A stretch of DNA of 64,000 bases from Haloarcula pellucida (GCF_014647235.1 NZ_BMOU01000001.1:476262-540261); one strand, 5' to 3'. Counted from the stretch's first letter, positions 52,627 through 61,827 are shown. The notes: generated by a model not told the origin, from the sequence alone. A program made the numbers and translations.

Positions 52627-53328
52627 TCAGCCGTCGGTCTCGTCCAGTCGGACCCCCGGTTCGACGAACGAGTCGTCGGTCAACCGGCGGTTTCGCTCGA
52701 CGAGGTACCCCCACGCTTCGAGGCCGCCGCGTATCTGGTCCGCTGTGAACCCAATCCGCTCGCCCAACGCGATGAGTTCCCGCGGCCCGCGGAGTTCGAG
52801 GTGGCTTCGCGGGTCCGCCGAGACGACGTAGGGGGCGTCTGCGTCCTCGATGAGTTCCCGTAACTTCCGCAGGTCCTGCAGGGCCCGAACGCGACTCCCG
52901 CCGCTGTCTCGCAGCACCGGTCCCAACGAGAATTCGACGCGGACGCCGTTTTCGGCCGCCGCGTTCGCGAGGACGTGGTTGAAGTCGCCGTCGTCTCGCA
53001 TCGGATGGGCCAGCACGTCGACTGTGGGGTTCTCGACGGCGAACCGATTGATGGCCCTGTCGCCGCCGTGGACGACGACGACAGTGCGTTTCGAGCGGTG
53101 GTTCCCGACGAGACCGCTGGCCTGTGAGGTGGTGTCTGCCCGCACTTCGACGCCATCGGCGACGTCGATACCGTACGCGTCGGCGACCGCCGCCGCGTCG
53201 TAGTCCGCGGGGTCGTCACCGTGGTTGCGGACGACGATACCCTCGAAGCCGTACTCGGCGGCGGTGAGCGCCTGTCTGGCGACGGTACTGTCGCCGTCCG
53301 GGTGCGCGTGGACGGCCTCGTACATCAC
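52627..53328 (-). CDS. rnp3: RNase P protein component 3 (Rnp3/Rpp30)
   Basis: 233 residues. The TIM-barrel-like Rpp30 fold is marked by EAVHAHPDGDSTVARQALTAAEYGFEGIVVRNH, TVVVVHGGDRAINRFAVENPTVDVLAHPM and VRVEFSLGPVLRDSGGSRVRALQDLRKLRELIEDADAPYVVSADPRSHLELRGPRELIALGERIG. Together with Rnp2 it binds the catalytic domain of RNase P RNA. Overlaps the upstream RNA-binding protein gene by four bases. Confidence 0.95.
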   Translation of the reverse strand: MMYEAVHAHPDGDSTVARQALTAAEYGFEGIVVRNHGDDPADYDAAAVADAYGIDVADGVEVRADTTSQASGLVGNHRSKRTVVVVHGGDRAINRFAVENPTVDVLAHPMRDDGDFNHVLANAAAENGVRVEFSLGPVLRDSGGSRVRALQDLRKLRELIEDADAPYVVSADPRSHLELRGPRELIALGERIGFTADQIRGGLEAWGYLVERNRRLTDDSFVEPGVRLDETDG

Positions 53329-53750
53329 AGTTCGTCGAGCAGTTCGCGGGCGTTAGCGACCGCCTTCTCCCGCTTTGCGGGGTAGGCTTCGACCTTCGCC
53401 CGCAGTGTGATCCCGTCGCCGCGGCGAACCTCGCCGCCGAAGGCGGCCTGTTTGTCGAAGGTGAGAAAGAACGAGCAGTTGTCGTCGACCCTGTCGTCGA
53501 GTTCCGCACGCACGTCGTCGATGTCGTCGAGCGTCGCCACCTGCGAGAGGACGTGGCGCACGTCGTCGGCGTTCTCGATGCGGGCCGAGAGGACGACGAT
53601 GCGGTCGCCGTAGTGGCCCTCGCTCTCCGTCCGCTCTAGCTCCCAGTCCTCGGGGAGGAACGTACGCAGGGCTTCCTCGACGCGTTTCTCGTCCTCCGTG
53701 GCGTAACAGAACGTCCGGAGGTCGACGTAGTGGAACGGCACCGACGACAT
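53325..53750 (-). CDS. COG1325-type exosome-associated RNA-binding protein
   Basis: 141 residues. A ferredoxin-like alpha/beta fold (VPFHYVDLRTFCYATEDEKRVEEALRTFLPEDWELERTESEGHYGDRIVVLSARIENADDVRHVLSQV, then LDDRVDDNCSFFLTFDKQAAFGGEVRRGDGITLRAKVEAYPAKREKAVANARELL) matches archaeal COG1325 proteins, which are linked with the exosome and RNase P. Overlaps rnp3 by four bases, supporting a role in the same RNA-processing operon. DUF1918-like gene lies seven bases upstream. Confidence 0.87.
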   Translation of the reverse strand: MSSVPFHYVDLRTFCYATEDEKRVEEALRTFLPEDWELERTESEGHYGDRIVVLSARIENADDVRHVLSQVATLDDIDDVRAELDDRVDDNCSFFLTFDKQAAFGGEVRRGDGITLRAKVEAYPAKREKAVANARELLDEL

Positions 53751-53757
53751 CGGGGCC

Positions 53758-53940
53758 TTACTCCTCGGCCGCTTCGAGGTTGTCTTCGGGGACGCCCTGT
53801 TCCTGGCCGTCCTCGAAGGAGACGGTGTAGTTGGCGTCGCCGAACATCGTCTCGACGACCTGCGTGATAGTACCTTCCTGCCCGTCGTAGTCGCTGTGCT
53901 CGTCGTGGAGAATGACGCTGTCGTCTTCTTCGAATGCCAT
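53758..53940 (-). CDS. DUF1918-like small KOW-type protein
   Basis: 60 residues. The sequence AFEEDDSVILHDEHSDYDGQEGTITQVVETMFGDANYTVSFEDGQEQGVPEDNLEA follows a KOW/SH3-like strand pattern (VILHDEHSDYDGQEGTITQV), usual for small haloarchaeal DUF1918-type proteins that may touch RNA. First gene of the RNase P operon on this strand. An upstream in-frame extension into the divergent Nudix promoter is rejected. Confidence 0.82.
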   Translation of the reverse strand: MAFEEDDSVILHDEHSDYDGQEGTITQVVETMFGDANYTVSFEDGQEQGVPEDNLEAAEE

Positions 53941-54150
53941 GCTCGGCGGTACTGGATGCCCGGTCAAAAAGGGACTGATTCGCCCCGACTGCCGCTGTCG
54001 GTCGCTCACCCGGCGTCGACCGCGGTCCGTCCAACTTGGTGTCGAAGGGTTATAGTGAATCTCACGCGTATCTGTGGGCATGACCGGTTCGTCTACGCTG
54101 CTTCAGTCGCTGTCTCCGTGCGGCAGATACGCCCCACGCTGCGGCCACAG

Positions 54151-54711
54151 ATGACCACCGTCGACGACCTGTGGTATCTCGCTGACGTCGCCAGCCAGCA
54201 GGCCGAGCAGACCTATCACGCCCTGACGGAGCGACACGACGGGTTCGTCGAGTTCACCCGCCGCCGGCGGGTGCCTCGCCCGCGGTTCCGCACTGTCGCC
54301 GAGGACGCCCGGGACCACGGGGCGCCCTTCGGCGCGCATACCCTCGCGTACCGTCCCTCTGGCGAACTCCTCTTGGTCCGCCACGAGGGGGTCGACAAGT
54401 GGGTTCTGCCCGGCGGCGAACTCGACGGCGACGAGACGTTTCGGGAGGCCGCCATCCGCGAACTCGGCGAGGAGGGCGGTATCGAGGCGACTATCGAGGG
54501 TCTGGGGATGCTCGGCCGTGTAGAGTTCTACTGTGACGGCAACGACACGTGGGGCGTCCTCCCCGTCTTCGAGGCGCGTGCCGAGACCATCGATCCCTCC
54601 GTCGACGACCCGGACCACGAGATAAGCGCTGCCCGGTGGTTCGGCGAGTTGCCCGATGACACGCGGGACCGCGAGGAGATTCTTCGGTGGCGCGACCGGC
54701 GGTTCGACTGA
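54151..54711 (+). CDS. NUDIX hydrolase
   Basis: 186 residues. The Nudix box GGELDGDETFREAAIRELGEEGGI (starting near residue 89) has the canonical GX5EX7REUXEEXGU pattern, so hydrolysis of a nucleoside-diphosphate derivative is expected. The N-terminal 60 residues (TVDDLWYLADVASQQAEQTYHALTERHDGFVEFTRRRRVPRPRFRTVAED) are a haloarchaeal helical addition. Start at ATG 54151 after a divergent gap; the longer frame reaches into the promoter region of the opposite gene. Confidence 0.9.
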   Translation: MTTVDDLWYLADVASQQAEQTYHALTERHDGFVEFTRRRRVPRPRFRTVAEDARDHGAPFGAHTLAYRPSGELLLVRHEGVDKWVLPGGELDGDETFREAAIRELGEEGGIEATIEGLGMLGRVEFYCDGNDTWGVLPVFEARAETIDPSVDDPDHEISAARWFGELPDDTRDREEILRWRDRRFD

Positions 54712-54758
54712 CTCACATCGCGGCCGAGCGGACAGTGCGACCGTCGACGGGCGAGAAG

Positions 54759-54998
54759 TTACGCCTCGTCCTCGGCCGCGTCCGGCGTCTCTTTCTTCGG
54801 GACTCTCGACTTCGCCTTCTCGACCACCGGTGCGGCCGACGCCCACTTCTCGCCGACGATAGCGCCGACGAAGGCACCGAGGCCGGCGGCCGTGCTCGCG
54901 GCGTTTCGCCCTACCAGGCCGCCCAGTGCGCCGCCGACGGCGCCACCGATTGCGGCGTACTTCGCGCGACTGACGGTTCGCTTGATTCGTGCTTTCAT
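54759..54998 (-). CDS. Small glycine-rich membrane-associated protein
   Basis: 79 residues: a basic N-terminus (KARIKRTVSRAKY), then a Gly/Ala-rich stretch with GxxxG repeats (AAIGGAVGGALGGLVGRNAASTAAGLGAFVGAIVG) like glycine-zipper membrane proteins, and an acidic tail. No family assigned. It is co-oriented with the downstream 55051 gene but 52 bases apart. Confidence 0.65.
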   Translation of the reverse strand: MKARIKRTVSRAKYAAIGGAVGGALGGLVGRNAASTAAGLGAFVGAIVGEKWASAAPVVEKAKSRVPKKETPDAAEDEA

Positions 54999-55050
54999 AT
55001 ACGACCCGACACGCGTCGGACGGAAAAAAGCATGCGCTGGCTACCGGCGA

Positions 55051-55875
55051 TTACTCGGGACCGAACGACCGCCCCTCGCGGGCGTCGGCGTCGAGACGCC
55101 GGACCGTCGCGCGGGCGTTGCTGGCGTCGTAGCCGAACAAGACCGAGTGGCCGTACTCGGCGGCCACCTCGACGGCCTTCGCGAGGTCGTCTATGTCGAC
55201 GTCGACGGCGTACAGTTCGATGCTGAACCGCGTGTCGAGTCGGTCCCGGAACCCCTTGGCCAGAATCTCCAGCCAGTAGGTCGTGGAGTAGGCCATGTCG
55301 TAGATGGGGACGACGAACTCGTCGACGTACTCGTCGACGGCGTCCACGTCGATGCCGGTCCGCGATTCGAGATGACCGGGATAGGGGTCGGGATACAGCG
55401 TGAGATAGAGGTCGCCGGGCACTCGCTCGCGGGCGTCGGCGACGAAGGAGGTGATGACGTTCGTCCGCCACGCCGCCCAGTCGTCGAACTCGCTGTCGGC
55501 GAACGTCCGTTCACACCGGTCGCAGTGGCAGTACTCGTCGCGCGGGAAGCCCACGTCGTCGAGGCGGACGTTCTCGTTGACGGTGGCGGCCTCCTCGACG
55601 ATGTCCAGCAGTCCCTCGCGGTAGCGCTCGTGGGTCGGACAGACGTACGTCCAGTCGAAGTACGGTTCGTTCCGGGTGGCGGCGGTCCCCTCGTCGTCGA
55701 ACGCCAGCAGGTCTTGCTCGCTCTCGACGGCGTTGTCGCCGAAACACGACACCATGTTCACCGCACCGGGGATGGGTTCCACGGCCCGGCCGGTGACGTC
55801 CTTGACCTCGTAGAACGCCCGGTCGAACTCCGACCACTCGGTCTCCTCCTCGTTGCGGGTGACGACGCCGTACAT
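55051..55875 (-). CDS. Conserved haloarchaeal protein, predicted TIM-barrel, unknown function
   Basis: 274 residues. The order of strands and helices (VSCFGDNAVESEQD, WTYVCPTHERYREGLLDIVEEAATVNENVRLDDVGFPRDEYCHCDRCE, LYLTLYPDPYPGHLE, FVVPIYDMAYSTTYWLEILAKGFRDRLDTRFSIELYAVDVDIDDLAKAVEVAAEYGHSVLFGYD) resembles glycosidase-like (alpha/beta)8 barrels. The CHCDRCE cluster (about 114-120) may bind a metal. No catalytic acid pair is assigned. Function unknown. Confidence 0.7.
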   Translation of the reverse strand: MYGVVTRNEEETEWSEFDRAFYEVKDVTGRAVEPIPGAVNMVSCFGDNAVESEQDLLAFDDEGTAATRNEPYFDWTYVCPTHERYREGLLDIVEEAATVNENVRLDDVGFPRDEYCHCDRCERTFADSEFDDWAAWRTNVITSFVADARERVPGDLYLTLYPDPYPGHLESRTGIDVDAVDEYVDEFVVPIYDMAYSTTYWLEILAKGFRDRLDTRFSIELYAVDVDIDDLAKAVEVAAEYGHSVLFGYDASNARATVRRLDADAREGRSFGPE

Positions 55876-55951
55876 GGACTCCCGTTGGTCGCTGTTCCGG
55901 GTAAGGGTTCTGAAAAGGGTGGTTGAAAACTGTGCTGGGGACCCTCTGCCC

Positions 55952-56020
55952 TTACTTCTTCGCGAAGTAGACCAGTGCGAGGGCGACGATAGCGACGACG
56001 GCGAGTACCTTCTTCGACAT
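55952..56020 (-). CDS. 22-residue single-helix microprotein
   Basis: MSKKVLAVVAIVALALVYFAKK: two lysines, one hydrophobic helix of 17 residues and two lysines at the end, so a plausible minimal membrane protein. A minus-strand TATA-like CTTTATGAG (about 56048-56056) lies about 30 bases before the ATG, which supports a leaderless transcript. It is far too short for routine gene finders and lies alone between the TIM-barrel gene and thiC. Confidence 0.55.
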   Translation of the reverse strand: MSKKVLAVVAIVALALVYFAKK

Positions 56021-56069
56021 CGCTTCTAGATACGCAACTGGCTCATAAAGAACTATCGCCAGACTGTCG

Positions 56070-57488
56070 TCAGTCGTCGTCGGCCGGCGTGGCCTCGTCG
56101 ACTGGCGTGCTGTCGTGAGTGCCGACTGGCGGTCGGTTCACTTCGGCGGCGGCAGACCCTGCGACGTCCGTTCGCTCGCCGTCCTCGGCCTCGATAGATT
56201 CCATCTCGCCCGCGTCGCGGGCATCCTGATCGATGCGCATCGAACAGAACTCCACGCCGCACATCGAGCAGAAACGGGCCTCTTTGTAGTTGTCACCGGG
56301 GAGCGTCTGGTCGTGGTACGACCGGGCGCGCTCGGGGTCCAGCGCCAACTCGAACTGCTCGCTCCAATCGAAGGCGTAGCGCGCCTCCGAGAGGGCGTCG
56401 TCCCAGTCGCGGGCGCCGTCCCGCCCGTTCGCTACGTCACCGGCGTGGGCGGCGATGCGGTACGCTGCGAGGCCGTCGCGCACGTCCTCGCGGTCGGGCA
56501 GTCCCAGATGTTCTTTGGGCGTGACGTAACACAGCATCGCCGCGCCGGCGCGGGCCGCCTCGGTGGCGCCGATTGCGCTGGTGATGTGGTCGTACCCCGG
56601 CGCGATGTCGGTCACGAGCGGGCCCAGCACGTAGAACGGCGCGCCGTCACAGACCTCCTGTTGGCGTTCTACCTGCTCGGCTATCTGGTCCATCGGGACG
56701 TGGCCGGGCCCTTCGACCATCACCTGTACGTCGTGGTCCCACGCCGTCCGTGTGAGTTCGCCGAGCGTGTCCAGTTCCGCGAACTGCGCCTCGTCGCCGG
56801 CGTCGGCCAGACAGCCCGGACGGAGGCCGTCACCGAGGCTGAACGTCACGTCGTACTCGGCGAATATCTCGCAGATCTCCTCGAACGTCGCGTAGAGCGG
56901 GTTCTGCATCCCGCTTTCCTCCATCCACTGGGCGAGAATGGACCCGCCGCGGGAGACGATGCCGGTCTTCCGGCCGTCGGTCAGGGGGAGGTGCTCCATC
57001 AACACGCCGGCGTGGATGGTCATGTAGTCGACGCCTTGCTCGGCCTGCTTCTCGATGACGTCGAGCAGTAGTTCGTGCGTGATGTCGGTGACGTCATCGA
57101 CTCGCTTGACGGCCTCGTAGATGGGGACAGTCCCGATCGGTACCGGTGAGTGCTCGACGTTGGCCTCCCGGATCGCGTCGAGGTTGGCCCCCGTCGAGAG
57201 GTCCATCACCGTGTCGGCGCCGTAGTGAACCGCCGTGTGGAGTTTCTCTAGTTCGCCCTCGATGTCGCTCGTCTCCTCGCTGTTGCCGATGTTCGCGTTG
57301 ACCTTCGTCCCGAACTCGCGGCCGATAATCATCGGGTCCAGTGCGTCGTGGCCCACGTTGGCCGGAATCACGGCCTGTCCGTCGGCGACCTGCTGGCGGA
57401 CGAACTCGGCCGCACAGTTCTCCCTCTCGGCGACGCGTTCCATCGCTTCCGTGACGGTTCCGTGTCGGGCGGCTGCCAGTTGCGTCAT
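56070..57488 (-). CDS. thiC: Phosphomethylpyrimidine synthase ThiC
   Basis: 472 residues. Radical SAM-like rearrangement of AIR into the thiamin pyrimidine. Family marks: [101 protein letters not shown], and the C-terminal iron-sulphur motif CSMCGVEFC (near residue 410). A Pro/Thr/Asp-rich tail of about 40 residues follows, typical of haloarchaea. The promoter contains a palindrome just upstream of the start. Confidence 0.97.
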   Translation of the reverse strand: MTQLAAARHGTVTEAMERVAERENCAAEFVRQQVADGQAVIPANVGHDALDPMIIGREFGTKVNANIGNSEETSDIEGELEKLHTAVHYGADTVMDLSTGANLDAIREANVEHSPVPIGTVPIYEAVKRVDDVTDITHELLLDVIEKQAEQGVDYMTIHAGVLMEHLPLTDGRKTGIVSRGGSILAQWMEESGMQNPLYATFEEICEIFAEYDVTFSLGDGLRPGCLADAGDEAQFAELDTLGELTRTAWDHDVQVMVEGPGHVPMDQIAEQVERQQEVCDGAPFYVLGPLVTDIAPGYDHITSAIGATEAARAGAAMLCYVTPKEHLGLPDREDVRDGLAAYRIAAHAGDVANGRDGARDWDDALSEARYAFDWSEQFELALDPERARSYHDQTLPGDNYKEARFCSMCGVEFCSMRIDQDARDAGEMESIEAEDGERTDVAGSAAAEVNRPPVGTHDSTPVDEATPADDD

Positions 57489-57496
57489 CGGATAAG

Positions 57497-57522
57497 CTAG
57501 TTATATCACTAGATTATAAATC
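57497..57522 (-). promoter_or_regulatory. thiC promoter with palindromic operator-like site
   Basis: On the minus strand, GATTTATAATC (57512-57522) is a TATA box 24-34 bases before the ATG. Between it and the start is the perfect inverted repeat CTAGT-6-ACTAG (57497-57512), which overlaps the expected transcription start. It would be well placed as a repressor site; in Haloferax volcanii thiC is controlled by the repressor ThiR, and this palindrome is a candidate target. Confidence 0.55.
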
Positions 57523-57599
57523 CACCGTCCGGATAAAGCACCGCCAATTGTTGGTACCCATCCGAACAGGCAAGTGCCCGAACGCTGAATCAGCGACCG

Positions 57600-58481
57600 A
57601 TGACTGTCTGGCATCGCCGGGACGTTCTGCGTCTCCTCGGGAGCGGTGCCGCCGTCGGTGTCGCTGGGTGCGGTGCGGTCGGACGGTCGCGCGTGCGGAC
57701 GCTCGTGGCCGGGAGCTTACAGGCCGCGTGCAAGTCGTTACAACGGGCTACCGGGCCGCAACTCGCCGTCGAGGCCCACGGTTCGGTCCACGCCGCGCGA
57801 CTGGTCGCCGACGGCAAGCGCGACCCGCACGTGCTCGCACTCGCGGACCCGGAACTGTTCGAGCGGTTGCTGTCGACGCCGTGGTACGCCGTGGTCGCGA
57901 GCAACGAACTCGTGCTGGCGTACAACCCCGAGACGCCCGGCGGCCGTCTCGTCGCCGAGGCGGAGTCGTGGACAGCGCCGCTGGGCCGGGCGGACGTCTC
58001 GCTGGGTCGGACCGACCCGGACTTGGACCCGCTCGGCTACCGGACCATCTTCGCGCTCGAACTGGCCGCTCGGCGGCGCGACGACCCGGACCTCGTCGAC
58101 GAGGTGCTGTCCCCCGACCAGCGCTATCCCGAGACGCAACTGCTGGCGCAGTTCGAGACGGGGAGCGTCGACGCCGCCGTCGTCTACCGGAGCATGGCCA
58201 TAGAGCGTGACTACCCCTTCCGCGAACTGCCACCGGCGGTCGATCTCGGCGACCCGGCCCACGCCGACGCCTACGCCGACGTCCAGTACGAACTCCCCGA
58301 CGGCACCGTCGCCCGTGGCGCGCCCATCGAGTACGCTGCGACGCGCCGGGCCGACGACGACGAGACGAAACGGGCGTTCGAGACACTGCTCGCGGGCGAG
58401 TGGCTCCGTGACCACGGCTTCGTCGTCCACGATCAGTACCCGCGCATGGAGGGCGATGTCCCGAACGGTCTCCGAGGCTGA
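57600..58481 (+). CDS. wtpA: Molybdate/tungstate ABC transporter, binding lipoprotein
   Basis: 293 residues. Tat-type start HRRDVLRLLGSGAAVGVAGC with the lipobox Cys at residue 24. The mature domain fits the ModA/WtpA periplasmic binding fold: RTLVAGSLQAACKSL, VEAHGSVHAARLVADGKRDPHVLALADPELFERLL, NELVLAYNPETPGG and SVDAAVVYRSMAIERD. Binds oxyanions outside the cell and passes them to the permease, whose gene overlaps by 26 bases. A molybdenum enzyme-cofactor gene follows 1.6 kb later. Confidence 0.88.
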   Translation: MTVWHRRDVLRLLGSGAAVGVAGCGAVGRSRVRTLVAGSLQAACKSLQRATGPQLAVEAHGSVHAARLVADGKRDPHVLALADPELFERLLSTPWYAVVASNELVLAYNPETPGGRLVAEAESWTAPLGRADVSLGRTDPDLDPLGYRTIFALELAARRRDDPDLVDEVLSPDQRYPETQLLAQFETGSVDAAVVYRSMAIERDYPFRELPPAVDLGDPAHADAYADVQYELPDGTVARGAPIEYAATRRADDDETKRAFETLLAGEWLRDHGFVVHDQYPRMEGDVPNGLRG

Positions 58482-59256
58482 GGCGGCCTCCCGGCGCGTC
58501 GGGCTCGAACTTCGACACCTCGTGCCGGTCCTCGGCGCGGTCCTGTTGCTGTACTTCGTCGTCCCGGTGGCCGTCCTCGTCGTCACCTACTCGCCGACGG
58601 CGCTGTCGAACCTCGCCGCGGGCTACGTCGTCGACGCCGCGGCCACCTCCCTGCTCGCGGCGCTGTCGAGTACGGTGCTGGCGTTCGTCTTCGGCCTCCC
58701 GCTTGCGTACTGGCTCTCCCGGAGCGACCACGTCCTCGCCACGGTGGCGCTGGGCGTCGTGGTGCTCCCCCTCGTCCTGCCGCCGGTCGTCAGCGGAATG
58801 CTCCTGCTGACCGTCGTCGGGCCGGAGGGTCTCGGTGGCCTCACCGACCTCCGCTTGACTCGCTCGCTGTTCGGCGTCGTCGCGGCCCAGACGTTCGTCG
58901 CCGCGCCCTTCTTCGTCGTCACGGTGAAGGCGGCCTTCGACGGCGTCGACAGTCACTTCGAGGAGGCCGCCCGCTCGCTGGGCCGCAGTTGGCCCGAGAC
59001 GATGCGCTCGGTGACGATTCCGCTCGCCAAACCGGGTATCCTCGCCGGCCTCGTCCTCACGTTCGCTCGCGCCATGGGCGAGTTCGGCGCGACGATGATG
59101 CTCGCGTACTACCCGCGGACCCTGCCGGTCCAGATTTGGGCGTCGTTCATCTCCAGCGGACTCGACGCGGCGCTCCCCGTCGCCGTCGTCCTGTTGAGCG
59201 TCGCGCTCGGAACGTTGCTCGTCGTCCACGGTCTGCGGGCGACGCCGTGGCGCTAA
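58456..59256 (+). CDS. wtpB: Molybdate/tungstate ABC transporter, permease
   Basis: 266 residues with about six helices (LVPVLGAVLLLYFVVPVAVLVVTYSP, AATSLLAALSSTVLAFVFGLPLAYWLS, VALGVVVLPLVLPPVVSGMLLLTVV, AQTFVAAPFFVVTVKAAFDGV, GILAGLVLTFARAMGEFGATMMLAYYP, ALPVAVVLLSVALGTLLVVHGL). The EAA loop SHFEEAARSLGRSWPETMRSVTIPLAKPG, with the following GEFGATMML, is diagnostic of ModB/WtpB. No ATPase (ModC) gene follows; the opposing MobB-MoaE gene overlaps its 3' end by four bases. Confidence 0.9.
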   Translation: MSRTVSEAEAASRRVGLELRHLVPVLGAVLLLYFVVPVAVLVVTYSPTALSNLAAGYVVDAAATSLLAALSSTVLAFVFGLPLAYWLSRSDHVLATVALGVVVLPLVLPPVVSGMLLLTVVGPEGLGGLTDLRLTRSLFGVVAAQTFVAAPFFVVTVKAAFDGVDSHFEEAARSLGRSWPETMRSVTIPLAKPGILAGLVLTFARAMGEFGATMMLAYYPRTLPVQIWASFISSGLDAALPVAVVLLSVALGTLLVVHGLRATPWR

Positions 59257-60086
59257 CAGTCCCGCTCGTGGGCCCAGAACTCGTCGTCGACGGTCACTTC
59301 CTTCTTGAAGAGCGGGACCTCCTCTTTCAGGCGGTTGATGCCGTCCTCGACGGCCCGGAACGCCTCGCCGCGGTGGCCCGCGAGGATCACCACGAAGACG
59401 ATGTCCTCGCCCGCCTCGACCACGCCGGTCTTGTGGTGTAAGCGGACCGCGTGAACGCCGTCGCGGGCTTCGAGGTCCGCCCGCAACTCGGCCATCCGCT
59501 GGGCGGCCACCTCGTCGTAGCGTTCGAACTCCAGATACTCCGTGGGCCGGTCGTCCGCGCTCTCCTTCGCACGGACGCGTCCGGTGAACGTCGCGATGGC
59601 GCCCGCTCGGTCCTCGTCGGGCGAGCGCTTGACCTCCTCGACGAGCGTTTCGAGCGTGACGTAGGGGTCACGGTCGTGGAGGGCATCGAGGATAGCGTCG
59701 ACGTCTGCCGACTCGCCGTCCGCGGCCCGGTGGAGGACCGGGTCGGCCGCGTCCCGGTCGCCGAGGACGACTTTCGGAATCGCCGCGTCGCTGAACCCCT
59801 CGACGAAGGCGTAGTCGTAGTCCGGTGCGAGGTCGTCGAGCGTGTCGGTCAGCGTCCGGGAGTCGCCGGTCGCGAACCACTCGCCGTCGTCGGTCACTGC
59901 GACCGTCTCGCTCGCGCCCGCGTCGCGATGGCGCGCGGAATCTTTCCCGTCCGTGTCGACGTCGGGCGAATGAGTACAGTGCTTGACCGTCGCGACCGAC
60001 CCGGACGACGAACAGCGCTCGGCGAGGCGCTCGACCAGCGTCGTCTTGCCGGTGTCTGAGTGACCGGCGATACCGAGGACGTGCAT
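59253..60086 (-). CDS. MobB-MoaE fusion, molybdopterin synthesis protein
   Basis: 277 residues. Residues 1-140 are a MobB-like GTPase (MHVLGIAGHSDTGKTTLVERLAERC: P-loop at 8-17; DYDYAFVEGFSDAAIPKVVLGD). Residues 150-277 are MoaE, the large subunit of molybdopterin synthase (GAIATFTGRVRAKESADD, RYDEVAAQRMAELRADLEARDGVHAVRLHHKTGVVEAGEDIVFVVILAGHRGEAFRAVEDGINRLKEEVPLFKKEV, with the catalytic Lys in LFKKEV). The fusion joins steps of cofactor assembly and is found in haloarchaea. It neighbours a molybdate importer. Confidence 0.92.
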   Translation of the reverse strand: MHVLGIAGHSDTGKTTLVERLAERCSSSGSVATVKHCTHSPDVDTDGKDSARHRDAGASETVAVTDDGEWFATGDSRTLTDTLDDLAPDYDYAFVEGFSDAAIPKVVLGDRDAADPVLHRAADGESADVDAILDALHDRDPYVTLETLVEEVKRSPDEDRAGAIATFTGRVRAKESADDRPTEYLEFERYDEVAAQRMAELRADLEARDGVHAVRLHHKTGVVEAGEDIVFVVILAGHRGEAFRAVEDGINRLKEEVPLFKKEVTVDDEFWAHERDC

Positions 60087-60174
60087 GGATACACGTTGTG
60101 ACGGCGGCCACCTATGTGTTTCCGATGGTGAATCGCGGGTGGGGACCGGCACAGGAACTGGCTGTTGGGCTCCC

Positions 60175-61566
60175 TCAGTTCGCCGGTTCGATGTTCTGGT
60201 TCACGTGGAAGAAGTTCTCGGGGTCGTAGGTCGCTTTGACCGCCCGTAGCCGCTCGTAGTTGTCGCCGTACGTGGCGCGGATGCGGTCCTGTCCTTCCTC
60301 CATCATGAAGTTGATGTAGGACCCGCCGACGGTGTGCGGGTGGACGGCCTCCCAGTACTCCTGTGCCCATTCGGTAATCGTCTCGGTGTTGGCCGGGTCG
60401 GGGTCGACGCCGACGATGACCATCGACCAGTTGGCGTCGCGGACGCTCCACGCCGTCTCGTCCTCGCCGACGTCGTGGACGGCCCCGTCGATGGGGTAGA
60501 GATGCATGGTCGACTTCGGCGTCGGCACCTCGGCGAATCGCTCGTGGGCCGCGATGGCCTCGTCGGACAGGTCCCGGACGAAGTCGCCTTTCCAGTACCA
60601 CTGGTCACCCGGCGGGTAGAGGTCGTCGAACATCGACTGCAGTGTTGGGTACGGCATCGGGCCGACGTGCTCGAACATCGGCTCTGCGACGCCACGCGCC
60701 TCGTCGAGCATCTCCTCGGCCAGTTCCTCTCCACCCGTACAGCACCACATCAGTCCGCAGACACTCTCGCCGTGTATCTCCGGCGGGAACGGGTCGCCCG
60801 GGACCTCCGCTACCATATAGAACGCGTAGACGTCTTCCGGAGCCTCTGGAAGCCACTCACGGTACCAGCGCATCGTCGCTTCGAGGTCGTCGAGAGGCCA
60901 GAACATCGGTCCGGCGACCACCGTCTCCACCGGGTGCAGTTGGTACTCGAACGAGGTGACGACGCCGAAGTTGCCGCCGCCACCGCGGAGCGCCCAGAAC
61001 AGGTCTTCGTTCTCGTCTTCGCTGGCGTGGACCAGTCGGCCGTCGGCCAGTACCACGTCGGCGCTCAGCAGATTGTCTATCGTCAGGCCGTACTTGCGGG
61101 TCAGGTAGCCGTGCCCGCCGCCCAGCGTCAGGCCACCGACACCCGTGGTCGAGATGACGCCGCTGACCGTCGCCAACCCGAACGCGTGGGTCGCGTGATC
61201 GACGTCCCCCCACGTACACCCGGCCTCGACGCGTGCCGTCTCCGCCTCCGGGTCGACGTGGACGCCGGTCATCTCGCCGAGGTCGATGACCAACCCGTCC
61301 TCGACGAGCCCGAGACCGGGTCCGCTGTGGCCGCCGCTCTGTACTGCCGTATCCAGACCGTGTTCGCGTCCGAAGTTTACGGCCGCCTTCACGTCTGCGA
61401 CGTCGGTACACGTGAGGAGAAGTCTCGGCTGCTTGTCTATCATCGCGTTGTATATCTCACGCGCGTCGTCGAACGCCGGGTCGCCGCGCTCTATCACTGT
61501 TCCCCGTACCGTCTCTCTGAGGTCGTCGAGTGCGCCGTCGAACTCGTCGCTTGCTGTCGTTGCCAT
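60175..61566 (-). CDS. FAD-binding oxidoreductase, BBE family
   Basis: 463 residues. The PCMH FAD domain is shown by TAVQSGGHSGPGLGL (about 75, His for covalent FAD) and VEAGCTWGDVDHATHAFGLATVSGVISTTGVGGLTLGGGHGYLTRKYG. The Cys-rich second covalent site of berberine-bridge enzymes (Cys in xGxCPxVG) is absent: the equivalent GVISTTGVGG has Ser/Thr. The C-terminal BBE motif YINFMMEEGQDRIRATYGDNYERLRAVKATYDPENFFHVNQNI is present. Substrate unknown (possibly a sugar or alkaloid-like alcohol). Confidence 0.9.
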   Translation of the reverse strand: MATTASDEFDGALDDLRETVRGTVIERGDPAFDDAREIYNAMIDKQPRLLLTCTDVADVKAAVNFGREHGLDTAVQSGGHSGPGLGLVEDGLVIDLGEMTGVHVDPEAETARVEAGCTWGDVDHATHAFGLATVSGVISTTGVGGLTLGGGHGYLTRKYGLTIDNLLSADVVLADGRLVHASEDENEDLFWALRGGGGNFGVVTSFEYQLHPVETVVAGPMFWPLDDLEATMRWYREWLPEAPEDVYAFYMVAEVPGDPFPPEIHGESVCGLMWCCTGGEELAEEMLDEARGVAEPMFEHVGPMPYPTLQSMFDDLYPPGDQWYWKGDFVRDLSDEAIAAHERFAEVPTPKSTMHLYPIDGAVHDVGEDETAWSVRDANWSMVIVGVDPDPANTETITEWAQEYWEAVHPHTVGGSYINFMMEEGQDRIRATYGDNYERLRAVKATYDPENFFHVNQNIEPAN

Positions 61567-61827
61567 TGGTTGCTTCGCCGCGCTCTCTCGACACGACTCT
61601 CGTCTCGCCCACAGTTCCAGCGTCGAGAGAGCGCTGCTTCCAATACGTTGACAGGTGTGTTAGGTGTTATCGTTACACATATTTAGGGCATACTCGCTCG
61701 GTTCGTGCCACACCTGATTTCTCCGGGTTGTCGGACCCTCCCGGCGGTCGTCACTACGGCACACTTCTCGGGAATCCGTCGGACGTGGTTTCTCGCGATA
61801 TCGGTCGAGCGGGATTCGAAGGAGCGG

